From Gammaproteobacteria bacterium (GTDB lineage: Bacteria; Pseudomonadota; Gammaproteobacteria; Pseudomonadales; Azotimanducaceae): a stretch of 5,065 bases of DNA. The stretch is taken from NCBI GenBank assembly GCA_018667205.1, contig JABIVN010000180.1:1-5065 (forward strand), written 5' to 3'. The notes under the pieces are model-generated. The model did no database searches, was not told where the DNA came from, and worked only from the letters and a program-made list of their open reading frames with translations. Made by a program: the position numbers and the translations under genes. Numbering within the stretch: position 1 is the first letter of the stretch; each line of letters begins with the position of its first letter. Of the stretch, positions 5,002 through 5,065 are shown piece by piece.

Positions 5002-5065
5002 CTATAATGAAATCGCAAACGACTGATCCGGCGCTGCGCCGTGCAACACTTCCTGGTAGGTTTCC
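5002..5065 (-). CDS. C-terminal end of an unidentified gene (partial, runs off the right edge)
   Basis: On the minus strand the window edge opens into 20 codons, ETYQEVLHGAAPDQSFAISL, ending with TAG at 5004-5002. The residue mix looks protein-like, and a GC-rich hairpin follows 14 bases later, as expected at a gene end. The fragment is too short for me to name a family. A competing reading is a plus-strand gene starting at ATG 5007 (MKSQTTDPALRRA...), which is also open to the window edge but has no Shine-Dalgarno. I favour the minus-strand reading moderately. Confidence 0.4.
   Translation of the reverse strand, partial: ETYQEVLHGAAPDQSFAISL

Overview
The window looks like an ordinary chromosomal stretch from a gammaproteobacterium, possibly marine. 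This is an inference: the base composition is mid-range by eye, the large metallopeptidase resembles E. coli Dcp from end to end, and the tRNA has a genome-encoded CCA end as is usual in that class. There are no transposases, integrases, phage genes or CRISPR arrays, so nothing shows that this is a mobile region.

Layout. Positions 1-126 are open in one frame and may be the tail of an unknown gene. Positions 127-389 hold no convincing gene, but contain an AT-rich inverted repeat (134-157) and a nine-unit 13/14-bp tandem repeat (266-389) that ends exactly at the 3' end of a minus-strand tRNA-Arg(CCU) gene (390-466). A plus-strand DUF2064/TIGR04282 glycosyltransferase-like gene (495-1103) starts 28 bp beyond the tRNA. 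The 398-bp gap after it holds a doubtful minus-strand ORF (1036-1428) and a 15-bp x4 tandem repeat. A plus-strand M3 metallopeptidase of the Dcp type (1502-3508) follows, with a visible extended -10 promoter and Shine-Dalgarno. Its stop codon lies in an AT-rich palindromic element. Next is a small F420/deazaflavin-type (Ddn/DUF385) oxidoreductase (3564-4013). Facing it is a minus-strand gene of unknown function (4055-4906) with a compact N-terminal domain, a pentapeptide-repeat linker and about six degenerate 'DTSxLxLA' repeats. The right edge has a hairpin (4948-4987) and probably the last 20 codons of another minus-strand gene.

The genes do not form an evident pathway: a peptide-degrading enzyme, a possible redox enzyme, a sugar or nucleotide transferase and a repeat protein of unknown role. 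Only the Dcp and Ddn-like genes could be co-transcribed (55-bp gap). The most unusual content is structural. There are three independent minisatellites with 14-15-bp units within 5 kb, one of which resembles a collapsed tRNA D-arm next to a tRNA gene, and there is a modular repeat protein of unknown function. I found no clear new multi-gene system.
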